From Miniphocaeibacter halophilus (lineage in GTDB: Bacteria; Bacillota; Clostridia; Tissierellales; Peptoniphilaceae): 64,000 nt of DNA. The notes beneath the pieces were generated by a model. That model ran no database searches. It saw nothing but the letters and a program-made list of their open reading frames with translations, and was not told the DNA's origin. The stretch is from assembly GCF_016458825.1 (NCBI RefSeq), contig NZ_CP066744.1, positions 625,001 through 689,000 of the forward strand. The letters are read 5' to 3'. Every line of letters begins with the position of its first letter. Position 1 is the stretch's first letter. The translations under genes and the position numbers were made by a program. Below, one piece after another: positions 1 through 8,612 of the stretch.

Positions 1-59
1 TAGAAGCATCTTTATAGGTAATATAATTTATAATTAGTAAAAGTGTTATCCAGTTAATA

Positions 60-95
60 AAAAAACCGGGTAGTTAATAATTACCCAGTTTTTAC
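60..95 (-). terminator. Rho-independent terminator
   Basis: A hairpin with arms near 62-70 and 82-91 pairs fully on the minus strand if one U-G wobble is allowed, and is followed on that strand by a run of eight T. On the plus strand the same pair would be a C-A mismatch, so the minus orientation fits better. It lies about 125 bases past the hypothetical gene that ends at 219. The rest of 96-218 holds no gene I can support. Confidence 0.6.
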
Positions 96-218
96 TAATT
101 CAATAAGATTAAATACAGTCTTATAAATTTACCTGTATTAAAATCATATATTTTTTTGAATATTTTATCTAATTTTCCATTTCTTAAATATATATTAATA
201 TAAGTTAAATTCCTTTTA

Positions 219-686
219 CTAATTACCTTTAGCTATTTTTTCAATTTTTTCATCATAAATACCTACAATGGCCTCTTCAGTAGTTGTATAAAGCAAGCAT
301 ATATTATTTTTATTATAAAAGGCAATGTCTGCCTGACTTTCTAAATTATCAAACAAAAATCCACCTTTTTTAGCTCTAAAGAAGAATTTTTGTTCTCTCA
401 TAAAGTCAAATAATTCCTTACTTGCCTTAACCTTATACATATTTGAATCATCCGGTCCTTTAGGTGTTCCTGCCCATCTCATAACAGAGGATTTTTCAAT
501 AATATCGTCGTAGATTATATTGAAAAAACGAGTATCGAATTCACTTTCTCGACCTTCGTATTTAAAATTAACAAGTTCTATATACTCAGTATTTTCTTCT
601 AAATAATCTACAATGTTTTTATAATTATCCCTTAAATTCCTATATTCATTTTCGCAATCGTCGTCATATCTATTAATTACAATCAC
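219..686 (-). CDS. hypothetical protein
   Basis: I do not recognise the family. The product is about 155 residues, soluble, acidic and rich in Asn, Asp and Tyr, with no signal peptide, membrane segment or metal motif. An earlier GTG three codons upstream would give 158 residues but sits directly against the AGGTGAGG ribosome site. The GTG at 684-686 has about eight bases of spacing and is preferred. It follows a small membrane-protein gene and thyA on the same strand and may be cotranscribed. Function unknown. Confidence 0.6.
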   Translation of the reverse strand: MIVINRYDDDCENEYRNLRDNYKNIVDYLEENTEYIELVNFKYEGRESEFDTRFFNIIYDDIIEKSSVMRWAGTPKGPDDSNMYKVKASKELFDFMREQKFFFRAKKGGFLFDNLESQADIAFYNKNNICLLYTTTEEAIVGIYDEKIEKIAKGN

Positions 687-733
687 ATTATTCACCTCAC
701 CTATACTATATATCCAAAAATACAGATTTAAAA

Positions 734-922
734 CTAATTAGTATTATTTTTGTTTTTAAACCAATTTATTATTCCAAGAATTGAAAATAATATTAATATA
801 ATCCCCAATATAAGCATTATTGTATATGCAAGTCCTTCATTTTTTTTAGTAAAATATAGGAATATCCAAATGACACCTAATAGTAGATACAAAACATATC
901 TTATAATTTGTCTGTTAAACAT
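734..922 (-). CDS. small two-helix membrane protein
   Basis: A 62-residue product with two hydrophobic segments, about residues 8-24 and 32-54, joined by a short charged turn (KKNEG) and ending in a Lys/Asn-rich tail. The start is supported by AAGGAG seven bases before ATG. It lies between thyA and the hypothetical gene on the same strand, but a hairpin after thyA may separate it from that gene. Nothing in the sequence gives a function; small integral proteins of this shape are common in Firmicutes. Confidence 0.65.
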   Translation of the reverse strand: MFNRQIIRYVLYLLLGVIWIFLYFTKKNEGLAYTIMLILGIILILFSILGIINWFKNKNNTN

Positions 923-952
923 AACAACTCCTTTTTATAGTTTCAAATATAA

Positions 953-981
953 TAAAAGGATATATTTTTTAATATATCCCC
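953..981 (-). terminator. probable terminator after thyA
   Basis: Arms GGATATATT and AATATATCC face each other across a short A/T loop and are followed on the minus strand by four T. It lies nine bases past the thyA stop. The stem is AT-rich, so it may be weak. Confidence 0.45.
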
Positions 982-989
982 TTATTTAC

Positions 990-1820
990 CTATATTGCAA
1001 CAGGAATCCCCTTTATTTGTGGACCATATTCATAATTTTCTAATTTAAAGTCATCTACTGTAAAATCATAAAAGTTTTTTATATTTTTATTTATAATAAA
1101 TTTTGGTGCTTCATATTGTTTTCTTGATATTAGTTCTTTAACTAATGGAATATGTCTATCATAAATATGGGCGTCTGCAATTACATGAACAAGTTCCCCA
1201 ACTTCTAAATTTGAAACTTGTGCAAACATATGAAGAAGTACCGAATATTGTACAACATTCCAATTATTTGCTGCTAAAATATCCTGTGAGCGTTGATTGA
1301 GTATTCCATTTAATTTATTTCCCGTAACATTAAAAGTCATGGAATAGGCACAGGGATAGAGTTCCATTTCATGTAAATCCTCAAAAGTATAAATATTAGT
1401 CATAATTCTACGACTATAGGGATTGTTCTTTAAATCGTATAAAACCCTATCAACCTGGTCAAACTCGCCTTCTTTATACTTATGTTTAATTCCCAGTTGA
1501 TAGCCATAAGCCTTTCCAATAGTTCCGTTTTCATCGGTCCAACTATCCCAAATTTTACTGTTTAAATCTGCTACTCTGTTTGATTTTTTTTGCCATATCC
1601 AAAGAATTTCATCAATTGCCGATTTAAATGCAGTTCGCCTTAGTGTTAAAGCTGGAAATTCCTCAGATAAATCATATCTATTAACAACACCAAATTTTTT
1701 TATTGTATGGGCCGGAGTTCCATCTTCCCAAACAGGTCTAACCTTCTGTCCTTCAGATGAAAAACCATTATCAATAATATCTTGACACATTTCTACAAAA
1801 ATTTTATCTGCTTTACTCAT
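990..1820 (-). CDS. thyA: thymidylate synthase, Bacillus ThyA-like subtype
   Basis: Makes dTMP from dUMP using methylene-tetrahydrofolate. The arginine motif SRRIMTN is followed by the catalytic cysteine in LYPCAYSMTF (about residue 157), then NQRSQDILAANNWNVVQYS and the folate-side IADAHIYDRH. The cysteine is followed by Ala-Tyr rather than the common His, and the long form ending in FYDFTVDDF matches the B. subtilis ThyA subtype as I remember it rather than the E. coli type. ATG at 1820 has a GGAG site seven bases upstream; the longer frame would need a TTG with no such site. The folate partner folA lies separately at 27.5 kb. Confidence 0.93.
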   Translation of the reverse strand: MSKADKIFVEMCQDIIDNGFSSEGQKVRPVWEDGTPAHTIKKFGVVNRYDLSEEFPALTLRRTAFKSAIDEILWIWQKKSNRVADLNSKIWDSWTDENGTIGKAYGYQLGIKHKYKEGEFDQVDRVLYDLKNNPYSRRIMTNIYTFEDLHEMELYPCAYSMTFNVTGNKLNGILNQRSQDILAANNWNVVQYSVLLHMFAQVSNLEVGELVHVIADAHIYDRHIPLVKELISRKQYEAPKFIINKNIKNFYDFTVDDFKLENYEYGPQIKGIPVAI

Positions 1821-1892
1821 TGCCACTCCTGTTTTCAAATATTTGTTAAATTATCCTATATAATTATATACCATTAATAAATATTAAAAAAA

Positions 1893-2255
1893 CTATTTAC
1901 CTTCTAAAATTGAATTTTTTTCTTTTTTAGTTAGCTTATCCAATACTAAATTATAAGAAATTTCTATTAAATTTCTAATTTCCTCATTTGATAATTGCTT
2001 GGCATTTAACTTAATAGAATTCCAATGTTTTTTACTTGCATAATAACCTGGAGATACATCTGAATATAAATCACTCATAGCTAAAATATCCTCAGGTTTG
2101 TTTTTTAAAGTAATTAAATCTTTAGTCATCATGCCAAAACATTTTCCATTTATAGAAAAATAATCACATTCCCAAGAGTCTCTGTAATATACATCTGCTC
2201 CTTGTAGGTTTTTTCCAAACTCTATAGATTCTTTTTTCCTATTTTCAATATCCAT
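1893..2255 (-). CDS. MmcQ/YjbR family protein
   Basis: A 120-residue protein of the YjbR/MmcQ family (CyaY-like fold). Visible family features are the central strand block with YFSINGKCFGMM and the signature GYYASKKHWNSIKL, followed by helices containing SNEEIRNLIEISYNLV. The biochemical role of the family is unsettled; DNA binding has been suggested. It starts 16 bases after the cysS stop with AAGGA eight bases before ATG, so it should be transcribed with cysS under T-box control. Confidence 0.85.
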   Translation of the reverse strand: MDIENRKKESIEFGKNLQGADVYYRDSWECDYFSINGKCFGMMTKDLITLKNKPEDILAMSDLYSDVSPGYYASKKHWNSIKLNAKQLSNEEIRNLIEISYNLVLDKLTKKEKNSILEGK

Positions 2256-2271
2256 TATTTTTCCTTGTAGA

Positions 2272-3678
2272 TTATTTATCTATACTCCATTCAACACCTT
2301 CCCTGGTATCTTTTAAGGTTATTCCCATTTCCTTTAATTCATCTCTAATTTCATCTGCTCTTTGGAAGTTTTTATTTTTTCTTGCTTCCTGTCTTTCTGC
2401 TATTAATTTTTCTACTTGTTCATCTAGGGACTCTTCTTTATCCTCTTTGTATAAAATTCCAATTACATTTGCTAATTTCATTAAGGAAGTATAAATATAT
2501 TCTACTAATTCTTTTGATGATTTTTCGTTTAAGGTACTATTTGCTAATTTTACTAATTCATAAATTGAAGATATTCCATCAGCTGTATTCAAATCATCAT
2601 CCATAGCTACTTCAAAGTCCTTTACAATTTCATCTACCTTTTCAATAGTTCCCTTTTCATCTTCTGACAATTGTCCGCTAGCAGTTTTTAATAATTTCTG
2701 TAAGTTTTTCTTTCCATTGTAAAGTCTTTCTAGTCCATTTTTAGTTTGTTCCATTACTTCTTCACTAAAGTTTATTGGCTTTCTATAATGAACTGAAAGC
2801 AACCAAAATCTTACGATTTCTAAATCATAGGATTTTCTTATATCATTTAAAAGGAAAAAATTACCTTTTGATTTACTCATTTTTTCATTATCTACTGTTA
2901 TCATTGAGTTATGCATCCAGTAATTCGCAAATTTTGCATCATGTAATGTTTCTGACTGTGCTATTTCATTTTCATGATGTGGAAATTGTAAATCTTCCCC
3001 TCCTGCATGAATATCTATAGTTTCTCCTAAAATTGAGCCAGCCATTACTGAACATTCTAAATGCCAGCCTGGTCTACCCATTCCCCAAGGAGATTCCCAT
3101 GCAGGTTCTGTTTCTTCTTTTCTTTTTTTCCATAGGGCAAAATCCATTGGATTTTTCTTTTCATCTGTTACAGAAATTCTAGCACCAGCTTGTAATTCAT
3201 CTATATTTTTTTTAGATAGCTTACCATAATCCTTAGCTTTTGTAATGTCGAAGTAAACATCTCCATCTACGTTATAAGCAGCACCTTTTTTCTCTAAGCC
3301 TGAAACAAAATCTATCATAGGATTTATATATTCTGTTGCTTTGGGGTGAATTGTCTTGTCTTCTAAAAAATTTAATTCTCTGGAATTTTCTAAATAAGCA
3401 TTTATATACTTTTTAGTTATTTCTGAAAATTCTACTCCTTCTTCTTTTGCTTTATTTATTATTTTATCGTCAATATCTGTAAAATTACTTACATATTTTA
3501 CATCGTAACCCTTGTATAAGAAATATCTTCTTAAGGTATCAAATACAACCATAGGTCTTGCATTTCCAACATGTATAAAATTATAAACCGTTGGTCCACA
3601 AACATATATACCTACTTTTCCTTCTTCTATTGGAACAAATTCTTCTTTTTTTCTTGTTAAAGTATTATATATTTTCAT
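2272..3678 (-). CDS. cysS: cysteinyl-tRNA synthetase
   Basis: Charges tRNA-Cys. The class I HIGH motif appears as FIHVGNARP after the zinc-ligand motif CGPTVYN, and the KMSKS loop appears as EKMSKSKGN. Further zinc ligands are seen in LECSVMAG and FPHHENE. Length 468 is normal for the family and the C-terminal helical domain is complete. A GGGAGG site precedes ATG. About 390 bases separate the start from a Cys-specific T-box terminator, and this leader holds an unusual repeat block. The YjbR-like gene follows in the same unit. Confidence 0.97.
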   Translation of the reverse strand: MKIYNTLTRKKEEFVPIEEGKVGIYVCGPTVYNFIHVGNARPMVVFDTLRRYFLYKGYDVKYVSNFTDIDDKIINKAKEEGVEFSEITKKYINAYLENSRELNFLEDKTIHPKATEYINPMIDFVSGLEKKGAAYNVDGDVYFDITKAKDYGKLSKKNIDELQAGARISVTDEKKNPMDFALWKKRKEETEPAWESPWGMGRPGWHLECSVMAGSILGETIDIHAGGEDLQFPHHENEIAQSETLHDAKFANYWMHNSMITVDNEKMSKSKGNFFLLNDIRKSYDLEIVRFWLLSVHYRKPINFSEEVMEQTKNGLERLYNGKKNLQKLLKTASGQLSEDEKGTIEKVDEIVKDFEVAMDDDLNTADGISSIYELVKLANSTLNEKSSKELVEYIYTSLMKLANVIGILYKEDKEESLDEQVEKLIAERQEARKNKNFQRADEIRDELKEMGITLKDTREGVEWSIDK

Positions 3679-3696
3679 TTTTCCTCCCTTTCGTTA

Positions 3697-3858
3697 TTAT
3701 GTTCTGCCATTTAAATATTTAAAAATCTTTTCATCATCTATAAATAATCTTAAATTTAAATTAGATTGTTTATTATCCAAATTATAACTTTGACATTGTT
3801 CATTTGCTACAGGTCTAATGCAATCTGGTGACCAAGTTGACTTGGCTTCAACTATCTG
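3697..3858 (-). pseudogene. possible C-terminal coding remnant in the cysS leader
   Basis: Between the repeat block and cysS the minus strand has a 53-codon open stretch without a start codon. It ends in a natural-looking tail (LFIDDEKIFKYLNGRT, stop) with codon use like real genes here. An in-frame stop closes it upstream, where the repeats begin. It may be the 3' end of a gene disrupted by the repeats, or chance. I cannot assign a family. Confidence 0.22.
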
Positions 3859-3864
3859 CTAATA

Positions 3865-4067
3865 CCTACGATTTATTTCATAAATCGGGTTAGGTATTAG
3901 CAGGCTTCGTTTGCCAAATCACAGATTTGGACTTCGCTGCATCTGACCTACCTGCGATTTATTTCATAAATCGGGTTAGGTATTAGCAGGCTTCGTTTGC
4001 CAAATCACAGATTTGGACTTCGCTGCATCTGACCTACCTGCGATTTATTTCATAAATCGGGTTAGGT
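3865..4067. repeat. 86-bp tandem repeat with internal hairpins, 2.3 copies
   Basis: The unit begins at 3870, 3956 and 4042, an exact 86-base period. The third copy stops after about 26 bases. Each full unit holds two short hairpins, GATTTAT-TTC-ATAAATC and CCAAATC-ACA-GATTTGG, with near-identical intervening sequence. Flanking CTGCTAATACCT and AGGTATTAGCAG pair around the first hairpin. The block starts five bases after the poly-U of the cysS T-box terminator and is transcribed as part of the cysS leader on readthrough. Confidence 0.85.
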
Positions 4068-4071
4068 CATT

Positions 4072-4268
4072 AAAAAAATCGCCTCCTGCAAATGCAAGAG
4101 ACGAATACAATCCGTGGTTCCACTCTAATTGATATTATTAAATATCCACTTAATAGTTCTAACGGTTCAACCGTGATTTATTAAATCATTTAATTAGGCG
4201 CATATGCAGAAAATATATGGATTTTTCACCAACCAATCCCTCTCTAAATATATTTGCTTCTGTTTTTT
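4072..4268 (-). promoter_or_regulatory. T-box leader, Cys specific (cysS)
   Basis: On the minus strand a T-box sequence GAGTGGAACCACGG lies at about 4112-4126. It is followed by a ten-pair terminator stem (4080-4103) ending in seven U. Upstream are a stem I start with AGAGAGG near 4243-4250 and a TGC cysteine specifier at 4206-4208 in an internal loop. Uncharged tRNA-Cys should stabilise the antiterminator and allow transcription of cysS and the YjbR-like gene. Confidence 0.9.
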
Positions 4269-4269
4269 C

Positions 4270-4785
4270 CTAATTATCTTTATATTTTATATTTTCTAAA
4301 CTATAGGAATTTCCGTCTGTTTCATAAATTTCCAAAAATATTCCAGCTTCTAATTCTTCTCTCTTAAGTTCTCCATTTACATTTATTTCAACGATTTCTA
4401 TTAGTTCTTCAGGTTTATTATATCCATAGACAACAACATAGCCCTTATCTCTTCCTTGAAAATAATCTATTAAAATATTATTCTCCTCATTTTCCGGCAT
4501 TATTGATTCTATATAATTATACCTGTTTTTAAAAAATTTATTTTCTTCCCAAATAGTTACATTTGTAGTTTTCTCTATTTTTGAAGTTGTCTGTACAGAA
4601 AATATATAATTATCTCTTTCTTTATTTAAAAATTCAAATTTCTGTTGTTGTGTTGGACCATTTACTGCAATATATTCAAAACTATAAGTCTGATCATATA
4701 AGGATTTTAAGCGCAAACCAATGTATATGCTAAATAAAATTAATATAACTATTAATACATTAAGTATCCTTTTTTTATTTTCCAT
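4270..4785 (-). CDS. membrane-anchored hypothetical protein
   Basis: I do not recognise the family. From the ATG at 4785 (AAGGATG eight bases upstream) the product is about 171 residues. One N-terminal transmembrane helix (about residues 7-26) is followed by an extracytoplasmic domain rich in charged residues and beta-strand patterns. A start 19 codons earlier is possible but has no ribosome site. It lies between gltX and the cysS T-box on the same strand. No lipobox or catalytic motif is visible. Confidence 0.6.
   Translation of the reverse strand: MENKKRILNVLIVILILFSIYIGLRLKSLYDQTYSFEYIAVNGPTQQQKFEFLNKERDNYIFSVQTTSKIEKTTNVTIWEENKFFKNRYNYIESIMPENEENNILIDYFQGRDKGYVVVYGYNKPEELIEIVEINVNGELKREELEAGIFLEIYETDGNSYSLENIKYKDN
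4273..4300 (-). promoter_or_regulatory. candidate promoter for the cysS T-box transcript
   Basis: A -35-like TTTAGA (4295-4300) and a -10-like GATAAT (4273-4278) are 16 bases apart on the minus strand, within the last codons of the upstream gene. Transcription would start just before the first T-box helix. The region is AT-rich, so chance matches are easy. Confidence 0.4.
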
Positions 4786-4862
4786 ATACTCATCCTTAAT
4801 AATTGTTAAAAAATAGCCCGTTTTATTTATAAAGTAGCACAAATATTATTATCTATAGATAC

Positions 4863-6338
4863 TTATGCTATTTGAAAATCATTTAATCTTTTTAATATAC
4901 CATCTTTTCCTAATATTTGTATAACATGAACAAGCTCAGGGCCATGGACATTTCCTGTTAGTATAGCTCTTACTGGCATAAATAAATTCTTACCTTTTAC
5001 ACCTGTAGCCTTTTGAATTCTTTTCATTACAGTTTTAGCAAATTCTTCATCTATTTCATCAACTTGTTCTAATTCATTTTTAAATGCTTCAATTAAGGCT
5101 GGAACTTGTTCTCCACTAGCCATTTCTTTTGCATCTTCTTCTACAATTTCAATTTTATCTGCAAATAAGAACTCAGATTGTTCTACTATGTCCGATAATT
5201 TAGAGATGGACTCTTGGAAGGTTAAGGTTATTAATTCTAATTTATCCTTAGATATATCTTCACTAATAAAACCTGCCTTTACTAAATATGGTTTTACTTT
5301 TTCTGCTAATTCCGGTATTTCCATAGCTCTTATATAGTGACCATTTACCCAGTCCAGTTTTTCCTTATCGAAAACTCCACCGGATTTTGATACTCTATCA
5401 AAAGAGAATTGTTTAATTAATTCATCTAAACTTAAAATTTCTTCATTTGTTTCCGGTGACCAACCTACTAAGGCCAAATAATTTATTAAGCCTTCAGGTA
5501 AATATCCCATTTCTCTAAAATCTCCAACTGATACATCTCCAGTTCTTTTAGATAGTTTTTTACCGGATTTACTTAACACTGTTGGTAAATGAACATATTC
5601 CGGTGCTTCCCATCCAAAGGCTTCATATAGGTAGACATGTTTTGGAGTTGAAGGAAGCCATTCGTCCCCTCTTACTACATGGGTTATTCCCATTTCATGG
5701 TCATCTACTACTACTGCAAAATGGTAGGTTGGAAATCCGTCTGATTTTATTAAAACTTGGTCATCCATGTCGTTAGTATTAATTGTTACATTACCTTTTA
5801 TTGCATCATGGAAGGTAATATCTTTATTAGCCGGAAGTTTCATTCTAATTACATGAGACTCTCCTGCAGCAACTCGTTTTTTAGCTTCTTCTAGTGATAT
5901 GCCTCTGCAAAGTCCATCGTATCTCGGAACTTTTCCATCGGCTTTTTGCTGTTCTCTTAATTTATCTAATCTTTCTTGAGTACAAAAACAATAATAAGCT
6001 TTGTCTTCTTCTAATAGCTTATCAATATATTTATTATAAATACCTTTTTCAACTCTTTCAGATTGTATATATGGTTTACAATCACCTTTACTTACAGGTT
6101 TACCTTCTTCATCTAGAACAACACCTTCATCTACAGTTATGCCTGCCCAAGAAAGTTCATGGAGTAAATTTTCAATTGCTCCTTCTACATATCTTGTTCT
6201 GTCTGTATCTTCTATTCTTAATAAAAATTTCCCACCATTTTGTTTTGCATATAAAAAATTATATAAAGCAGTTCTTAAACCGCCAATATGCAAATATCCT
6301 GTTGGACTAGGTGCAAAACGTAATCTTACATCGCTCAT
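4863..6338 (-). CDS. gltX: glutamyl-tRNA synthetase
   Basis: Charges tRNA-Glu. The HIGH region is FAPSPTGYLHIGGLRTALYN at residues 8-27 and the KMSKS equivalent is KLSKRTGD. A zinc-like cluster YCFCTQERL...GLCRG lies near residues 118-147. Length 491 is typical, with a complete anticodon-binding domain. A GGAG site precedes ATG. No T-box is visible upstream, unlike cysS and proS. Whether the enzyme also charges tRNA-Gln cannot be read from the sequence. Confidence 0.97.
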   Translation of the reverse strand: MSDVRLRFAPSPTGYLHIGGLRTALYNFLYAKQNGGKFLLRIEDTDRTRYVEGAIENLLHELSWAGITVDEGVVLDEEGKPVSKGDCKPYIQSERVEKGIYNKYIDKLLEEDKAYYCFCTQERLDKLREQQKADGKVPRYDGLCRGISLEEAKKRVAAGESHVIRMKLPANKDITFHDAIKGNVTINTNDMDDQVLIKSDGFPTYHFAVVVDDHEMGITHVVRGDEWLPSTPKHVYLYEAFGWEAPEYVHLPTVLSKSGKKLSKRTGDVSVGDFREMGYLPEGLINYLALVGWSPETNEEILSLDELIKQFSFDRVSKSGGVFDKEKLDWVNGHYIRAMEIPELAEKVKPYLVKAGFISEDISKDKLELITLTFQESISKLSDIVEQSEFLFADKIEIVEEDAKEMASGEQVPALIEAFKNELEQVDEIDEEFAKTVMKRIQKATGVKGKNLFMPVRAILTGNVHGPELVHVIQILGKDGILKRLNDFQIA

Positions 6339-6533
6339 AATTTTCTCCTTTAAAAATAATCATATAATAATAGTTTATCGGTTAATAAGCATTTTTGCAA
6401 TAAATTACCATTATAAAATCTTAATATTATTGTATATTTTGCACAAATGATTACATGATAAAATATTATATAGTATATAATATAAATATTGTATAGTTTG
6501 TTAACTGATTAATCAATAAAAGTGAGGTATGTT

Positions 6534-7415
6534 ATGCAATTTATAGGAATTATTTTAGTTCTAATTGGAGTATTCTCCATTTTAGGTATATTTACAGATA
6601 TTAATATGTGGTATGGCCTATACGATTTTTGGCCAATATTATTAATTGTTTATGGAATTTATAGAATTATTAAAAAACAAAAGTCCACAGTTACCTCCTA
6701 TTTATTAATAGGACTTGGAGTATTATTCCAGCTCGATAATTTACATCTTTTAACTCCAAAATTATCTACTTTAATTTGGGCTGCTACTTTAATACTAATT
6801 GGTGTTATTTTAATATTTCCTAGTAAATCAAGAAAAAACAAAAATAATGCCGGAAATAATTATGAAAAAAACTCAAAATATAATTCTTCAAATAAATATT
6901 ATTATGAAACTTCCGATTATTATGATGATATAAATAAAAACAAAAATAAGAACTATAATTCTAAGGAAAACAAGAAAAATTATGAAAATAAAAGTTATTC
7001 CTATTCCAATTATAGCTATGGAAATAATCATGGAAACGACACTACCTATGATTATAGGGAGAGTAATTCTCAAGTATATGAAGATGAATTTACTGAAATA
7101 GAAAGTAATCTAATTGACTTGTCCTATACCTTTGGAAAAAATAACATAAAAATTTTAAGTCCTTCCTTTTCAGGTGGAGATATTTCTACAACTTTCGGTG
7201 AAACAATTTTGAATTTACAAGAAGTTTACCCTGCATCACAAATTATTGAACTTTATTGTAATGTATATGTTGGAAATTTAGAGTTAATAATACCAGAGGA
7301 TTGGTCCTATGTTATTATTGGAAAAACCCATGAAGAATACAAAAGCAACAATGAAAAATGTACTTTAAGAATTTTTTATAAAAATATTCTAGGTGAATTA
7401 ATAATTAATCAATAA
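6534..7415 (+). CDS. LiaF-like membrane protein with Asn/Lys/Tyr-rich linker
   Basis: The N-terminal part has about four hydrophobic segments (residues 1-88), including the LLIGLGVLFQLDNLHLL pattern of LiaI/LiaF-type transmembrane domains. A low-complexity linker of Asn, Lys, Tyr and Ser follows (about 105-165). The C-terminal beta-rich domain has the LiaF-like spacing FGETILNL...YCNVYVGNLELIIPEDW. LiaF proteins restrain a cell-envelope sensor kinase, but no liaRS genes are adjacent. ATG at 6534 has GTGAGG six bases upstream; a GTG four codons earlier overlaps that site. Confidence 0.7.
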   Translation: MQFIGIILVLIGVFSILGIFTDINMWYGLYDFWPILLIVYGIYRIIKKQKSTVTSYLLIGLGVLFQLDNLHLLTPKLSTLIWAATLILIGVILIFPSKSRKNKNNAGNNYEKNSKYNSSNKYYYETSDYYDDINKNKNKNYNSKENKKNYENKSYSYSNYSYGNNHGNDTTYDYRESNSQVYEDEFTEIESNLIDLSYTFGKNNIKILSPSFSGGDISTTFGETILNLQEVYPASQIIELYCNVYVGNLELIIPEDWSYVIIGKTHEEYKSNNEKCTLRIFYKNILGELIINQ

Positions 7416-7421
7416 TCTAAA

Positions 7422-7457
7422 AAGAAGCTTGAAAATTACACAAGCTTCTTTTATTTT
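7422..7457. terminator. bidirectional terminator
   Basis: AGAAGCTTG and CAAGCTTCT face each other across a ten-base loop, with T-runs on the plus side and A-runs on the other. It separates the convergent LiaF-like and DUF169 genes. Confidence 0.8.
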
Positions 7458-7465
7458 ATCAATGC

Positions 7466-8290
7466 TTATTTTTTGAAAAATTCAGCCAGTTCCTTATTTG
7501 CTTCCTCTAATCTCTTTACTATACTTCTTCTTTTAGGTGCAGAATCCGTAGCTTTTGATGTTGCAATAACACCATCTATAGTGTTAATAAATTCTTCATA
7601 TGGCAAACTCAATCCCATATCCTCTTCCTTCCAGGAACACAACATTCTAGTACTAGGACAGAGGGCAGAAATATTCATTGAGCCGGTTAAGTAGGGAGTA
7701 ACTGTCAATTCTGAACAAACTGCCTGCATTGCACCATAATCTATTTCCGGTTTAATACCTGTATTATATACATATCCCTGAGTTAATCTCATAATAACAT
7801 ATGGTCTATCAATTATAAGTACTATATCCGGTACTAGGTCTTTAAACTTAACTAAAGGTCCTGTAACTACTCCGTAAGTAGTTCCCATGTCATTATGCAA
7901 ACTTTTAATACTTTTTCTCATTCTCTTTGCTGAAGGAGCTGTAGCATAAAGGTCATAGGAAAAATATTCTGACCCATTTTCTATATGAGCATTACTTGGC
8001 TCTAAGGCCAATGCTGTCGTTCCACCATCACACATATGATGTTTTAACCTAGATTTTTTTATTATTCCATTACCTGCATCTCTTATCATCTGACAATATG
8101 AGTATTTTCTTTCAGGTTCATCTATCTTATAACTATCATAAACTTCTTTATCATATACAATTTTAACTCCAATTATCTTCCTTTGTAATTCTAAAACCCC
8201 TTCTGCAATATCGTTATAATCCTTAATTAAATCAAAATCATAAGGTGCACCTGGATTATCAACACTTTTTTTCTTATAAATATACGGCAT
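7466..8290 (-). CDS. DUF169 family protein
   Basis: A 274-residue soluble protein. The conserved-looking blocks CQMIRDAGNGI, CDGGTTALAL and the central VKFKDLVPDIVLIIDRPYVIMRL are typical of the DUF169 (COG2043) family, which has no firmly established activity. Cysteines at about 66, 87, 192 and 211 to 218 could bind metal, though this is inference. The start has a strong GAGGGGGA site. It stands alone, followed by a bidirectional terminator. Confidence 0.75.
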   Translation of the reverse strand: MPYIYKKKSVDNPGAPYDFDLIKDYNDIAEGVLELQRKIIGVKIVYDKEVYDSYKIDEPERKYSYCQMIRDAGNGIIKKSRLKHHMCDGGTTALALEPSNAHIENGSEYFSYDLYATAPSAKRMRKSIKSLHNDMGTTYGVVTGPLVKFKDLVPDIVLIIDRPYVIMRLTQGYVYNTGIKPEIDYGAMQAVCSELTVTPYLTGSMNISALCPSTRMLCSWKEEDMGLSLPYEEFINTIDGVIATSKATDSAPKRRSIVKRLEEANKELAEFFKK

Positions 8291-8612
8291 CTATATCCCC
8301 CTCACACTTAAATAAAAACTAAAATTCTATCTTTCTAAAAATTTACTCTATCATAATTGTTTTTATTTATCAATTATTGTTATATTTTATTTATATCTTA
8401 AATAAATGTGAGTTGCAATAACAATTGTAAACTAGCAAAAATTATTTAATCCGTATAAAATTTTTCAGTAGTTCTTAAGATTTACACAAAATATAATTTT
8501 ATCATGAGTTTTTTATTATGTTTGTATTAATTTAAAACTCCAACTATATTTTGACATCCCAACCCCTCTTTTAATCTAGAAATTCAGTTCATTTCTTAAG
8601 TCTTTGTTTTAT
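8291..8612. other. AT-rich intergenic region, 322 bases
   Basis: No gene or strong hairpin is seen, apart from a 13-codon fragment at 8516-8557 described separately. The part next to 8290 presumably holds the promoter of the DUF169 gene, but no convincing -35/-10 pair stands out. Confidence 0.5.
8516..8557 (-). pseudogene. possible vestige of an IS3-family orfA
   Basis: A 13-codon frame reading MSKYSWSFKLIQT, preceded by a GAGGGG site, resembles the start of IS150/IS3-family orfA proteins, which typically open with a K-Y-S/E-x-F-K-L pattern. It stops at once and no further transposase sequence follows. The match is short, so chance is quite possible. Confidence 0.25.

Noticed and set aside
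100-235. Open minus-strand stretch of about 45 codons past the first gene
   Set aside because: It has no start codon or ribosome site and is AT-rich; it does not align as a frameshifted tail of the gene at 219-686.
3865-4067. CRISPR array
   Set aside because: The repeats are directly tandem at 86 bases with no variable spacers, only 2.3 copies, and no cas genes are in the window.
4100-4180. tRNA gene suggested by a GGTTCAACC-like stretch
   Set aside because: It lies in the T-box leader and no acceptor stem or cloverleaf can be drawn. No tRNA or rRNA gene was found in the window.
5582-6450. Plus-strand open frames across gltX and other long genes
   Set aside because: They are antisense shadows of well-supported genes, with low-complexity translations and no ribosome sites.
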